DNA from: Xylophilus sp. GW821-FHT01B05
Lineage (GTDB): Bacteria; Pseudomonadota; Gammaproteobacteria; Burkholderiales; Burkholderiaceae_C
Assembly: GCA_038961845.1 (NCBI GenBank)
Contig: CP152408.1
Span: forward strand, 2,232,001-2,296,000
Length of the DNA stretch: 64,000 nt
Direction: 5' to 3'
In this document: positions 63,186 through 64,000 of the stretch, piece by piece
How positions within the stretch are numbered: the first letter of the stretch is position 1
Layout of the letters: every line of letters starts with the position of its first letter
Made by a program: the position numbers and the translations under genes
The notes under the pieces: model-generated
What the model was told of the DNA's origin: nothing
Seen by the model: only the letters and a program-made list of their open reading frames with translations
The model's database searches: none

Positions 63186-64000
63186 GCAAGCCCCGCCACT
63201 GGCCGGCGGATCGGCGCTTCGCGCACCGGCAGGTTCACCAGTGCGGCGAACACGCCCAGGGCGATCGAGATCTTCCAGACCACGTCATAGCTGCCGGTGC
63301 GGTCATAGAGCAGCCCGCCCAGCCACACGCCCAGGAAGGAGCCGACCTGGTGCGACAGGAAGACGAAGCCGCTGAGCGTGGACAAATGCTGGATGCCGAA
63401 GATCTGCGCGATCGCCGCATTGGTCGGCGGGATGGTGGACAGCCACAGCGTGCCCATGACGGCCGCAAACACATAGACGCTGGCCGGCGTGATGGGCACC
63501 AGCAGGAAGACCGTGATCACCACGGCCCGCGCCGCATAGATGAAGGACAGGATGTGGCGCTTGGCCAGTCGCTGGCCGAGCGTCCCCGCGACATAGGTGC
63601 CGACCACGTTGAACAGGCCGATCAGCGCCAGCGCATAGCTGGCCACCTGCGGCGGCAGGCCCTGGTCGCGCAGGTAGCTGGGCATGTGCACGCCGATGAA
63701 CACCACCTGGAAGCCACAGACAAAGTAACCCGCCATCAGCAGCAGGAAGCTGGGGTAGCGAAAGGCTTCGCCCAGCGCCTGGGCAATGGTTTGCTCGCGC
63801 GCGGGCCGCGTGCCGCCACCGGAAAACCCCGGTTCGCGCAGCGCGATGGCCAGTGGCACGACCAGCAGCACCAGCGCCGCCAGCACCAGCAAGGCCTGGT
63901 GCCAGCCGAACTGGGCGATCAGTTGGCCCTCGACCGGCACCATCAGGAACTGACCAAAGGAGCCGGCCGCGGCCGTCACGCCCATGGCCCAGGAGCGTTT
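63182..64000 (-). CDS. MFS transporter (5' part beyond window)
   Basis: The frame is open to the right edge of the window, so the N-terminus is missing; the visible 272 residues cover about the last two thirds of a major facilitator. Typical features are GSFGQFLMVPVEGQLIAQFG, the central loop and second-half helices such as GYFVCGFQVVFIGVHMP, and SHQVGSFLGVWLGGLLYDRT (motif A-like D..R). It resembles oxalate/formate-antiporter-like and NarK-like carriers. It starts an operon with the 41-residue protein and the methyltransferase. Confidence 0.88.
   Translation of the reverse strand, partial: KRSWAMGVTAAAGSFGQFLMVPVEGQLIAQFGWHQALLVLAALVLLVVPLAIALREPGFSGGGTRPAREQTIAQALGEAFRYPSFLLLMAGYFVCGFQVVFIGVHMPSYLRDQGLPPQVASYALALIGLFNVVGTYVAGTLGQRLAKRHILSFIYAARAVVITVFLLVPITPASVYVFAAVMGTLWLSTIPPTNAAIAQIFGIQHLSTLSGFVFLSHQVGSFLGVWLGGLLYDRTGSYDVVWKISIALGVFAALVNLPVREAPIRRPVAGLA

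Overview
The window looks like ordinary chromosome of a GC-rich betaproteobacterium, most likely Burkholderiales, family Comamonadaceae. The reasons are four Bug-type solute receptors without TctA/TctB partners, the gene orders pyrG-kdsA-eno-ftsB and dapA-bamC, and short palindromic repeats of a kind I associate with this family. The genus cannot be fixed by eye. I see no rRNA, tRNA, IS element, prophage or CRISPR array. Every stretch longer than about 220 bp contains a gene, so there are no empty regions over 300 bp.

Layout. 1-5184 (+): a catabolic cluster with a PEP mutase/isocitrate lyase-like enzyme, a GlcD-like FAD dehydrogenase, a short-chain dehydrogenase, and an HPPD-like protein overlapping a TIM-barrel protein. 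The last two look like a split QuiC1-type 3-dehydroshikimate dehydratase. 5297-8738: an SDR-Bug-AhpD-like operon with a divergent LysR gene. 8829-18727 (-): a propeller lipoprotein, then an AttH-like secreted protein, a cysteine-synthase-like enzyme, a chemoreceptor, and a translationally coupled FtsX permease, CynX-type MFS and LolD-type ATPase. 18724-31501: the enterobacterial-type order queG/tsaE-amiC-mutL-miaA, interrupted by a dedA gene and by a TetR/TonB receptor/RhtX-like siderophore uptake locus. 31534-40849: AEC transporter, three Bug proteins, xerD, two tandem EAL-HDOD proteins, a DUF455 protein and a gamma-carbonic anhydrase. 40846-46959: ethanolamine utilisation (AraC regulator, eat, eutB, eutC) followed directly by a lipoprotein HAD phosphatase resembling phosphorylcholine/phosphoethanolamine phosphatase. 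47066-55909: hslO, NadR-like kinase with pnuC, ftsB, eno, kdsA, pyrG, coaBC, dut. 56118-64000: lipoproteins, SlyD-like FKBP, RoxA-like oxygenase, YycJ-like MBL protein, bamC, dapA, a methyltransferase, a 41-residue membrane protein and a truncated MFS gene.

The most unusual content is two dispersed repeat families. R1 (six copies, about 55-70 bp, two hairpins) always overlaps coding sequence. Four copies lie in frame inside genes (ABC permease, miaA, mutL, nadR-like) and two supply stop codons (lysR; queG together with the convergent AEC gene). The peptides fall into two conserved types according to orientation, recalling Rickettsia palindromic elements. R2 (four copies, about 90-120 bp) always begins 4-8 nt after a stop codon (mcp, xerD, ftsB, eno) in the same orientation relative to the gene, so it behaves as a mobile 3' UTR module.
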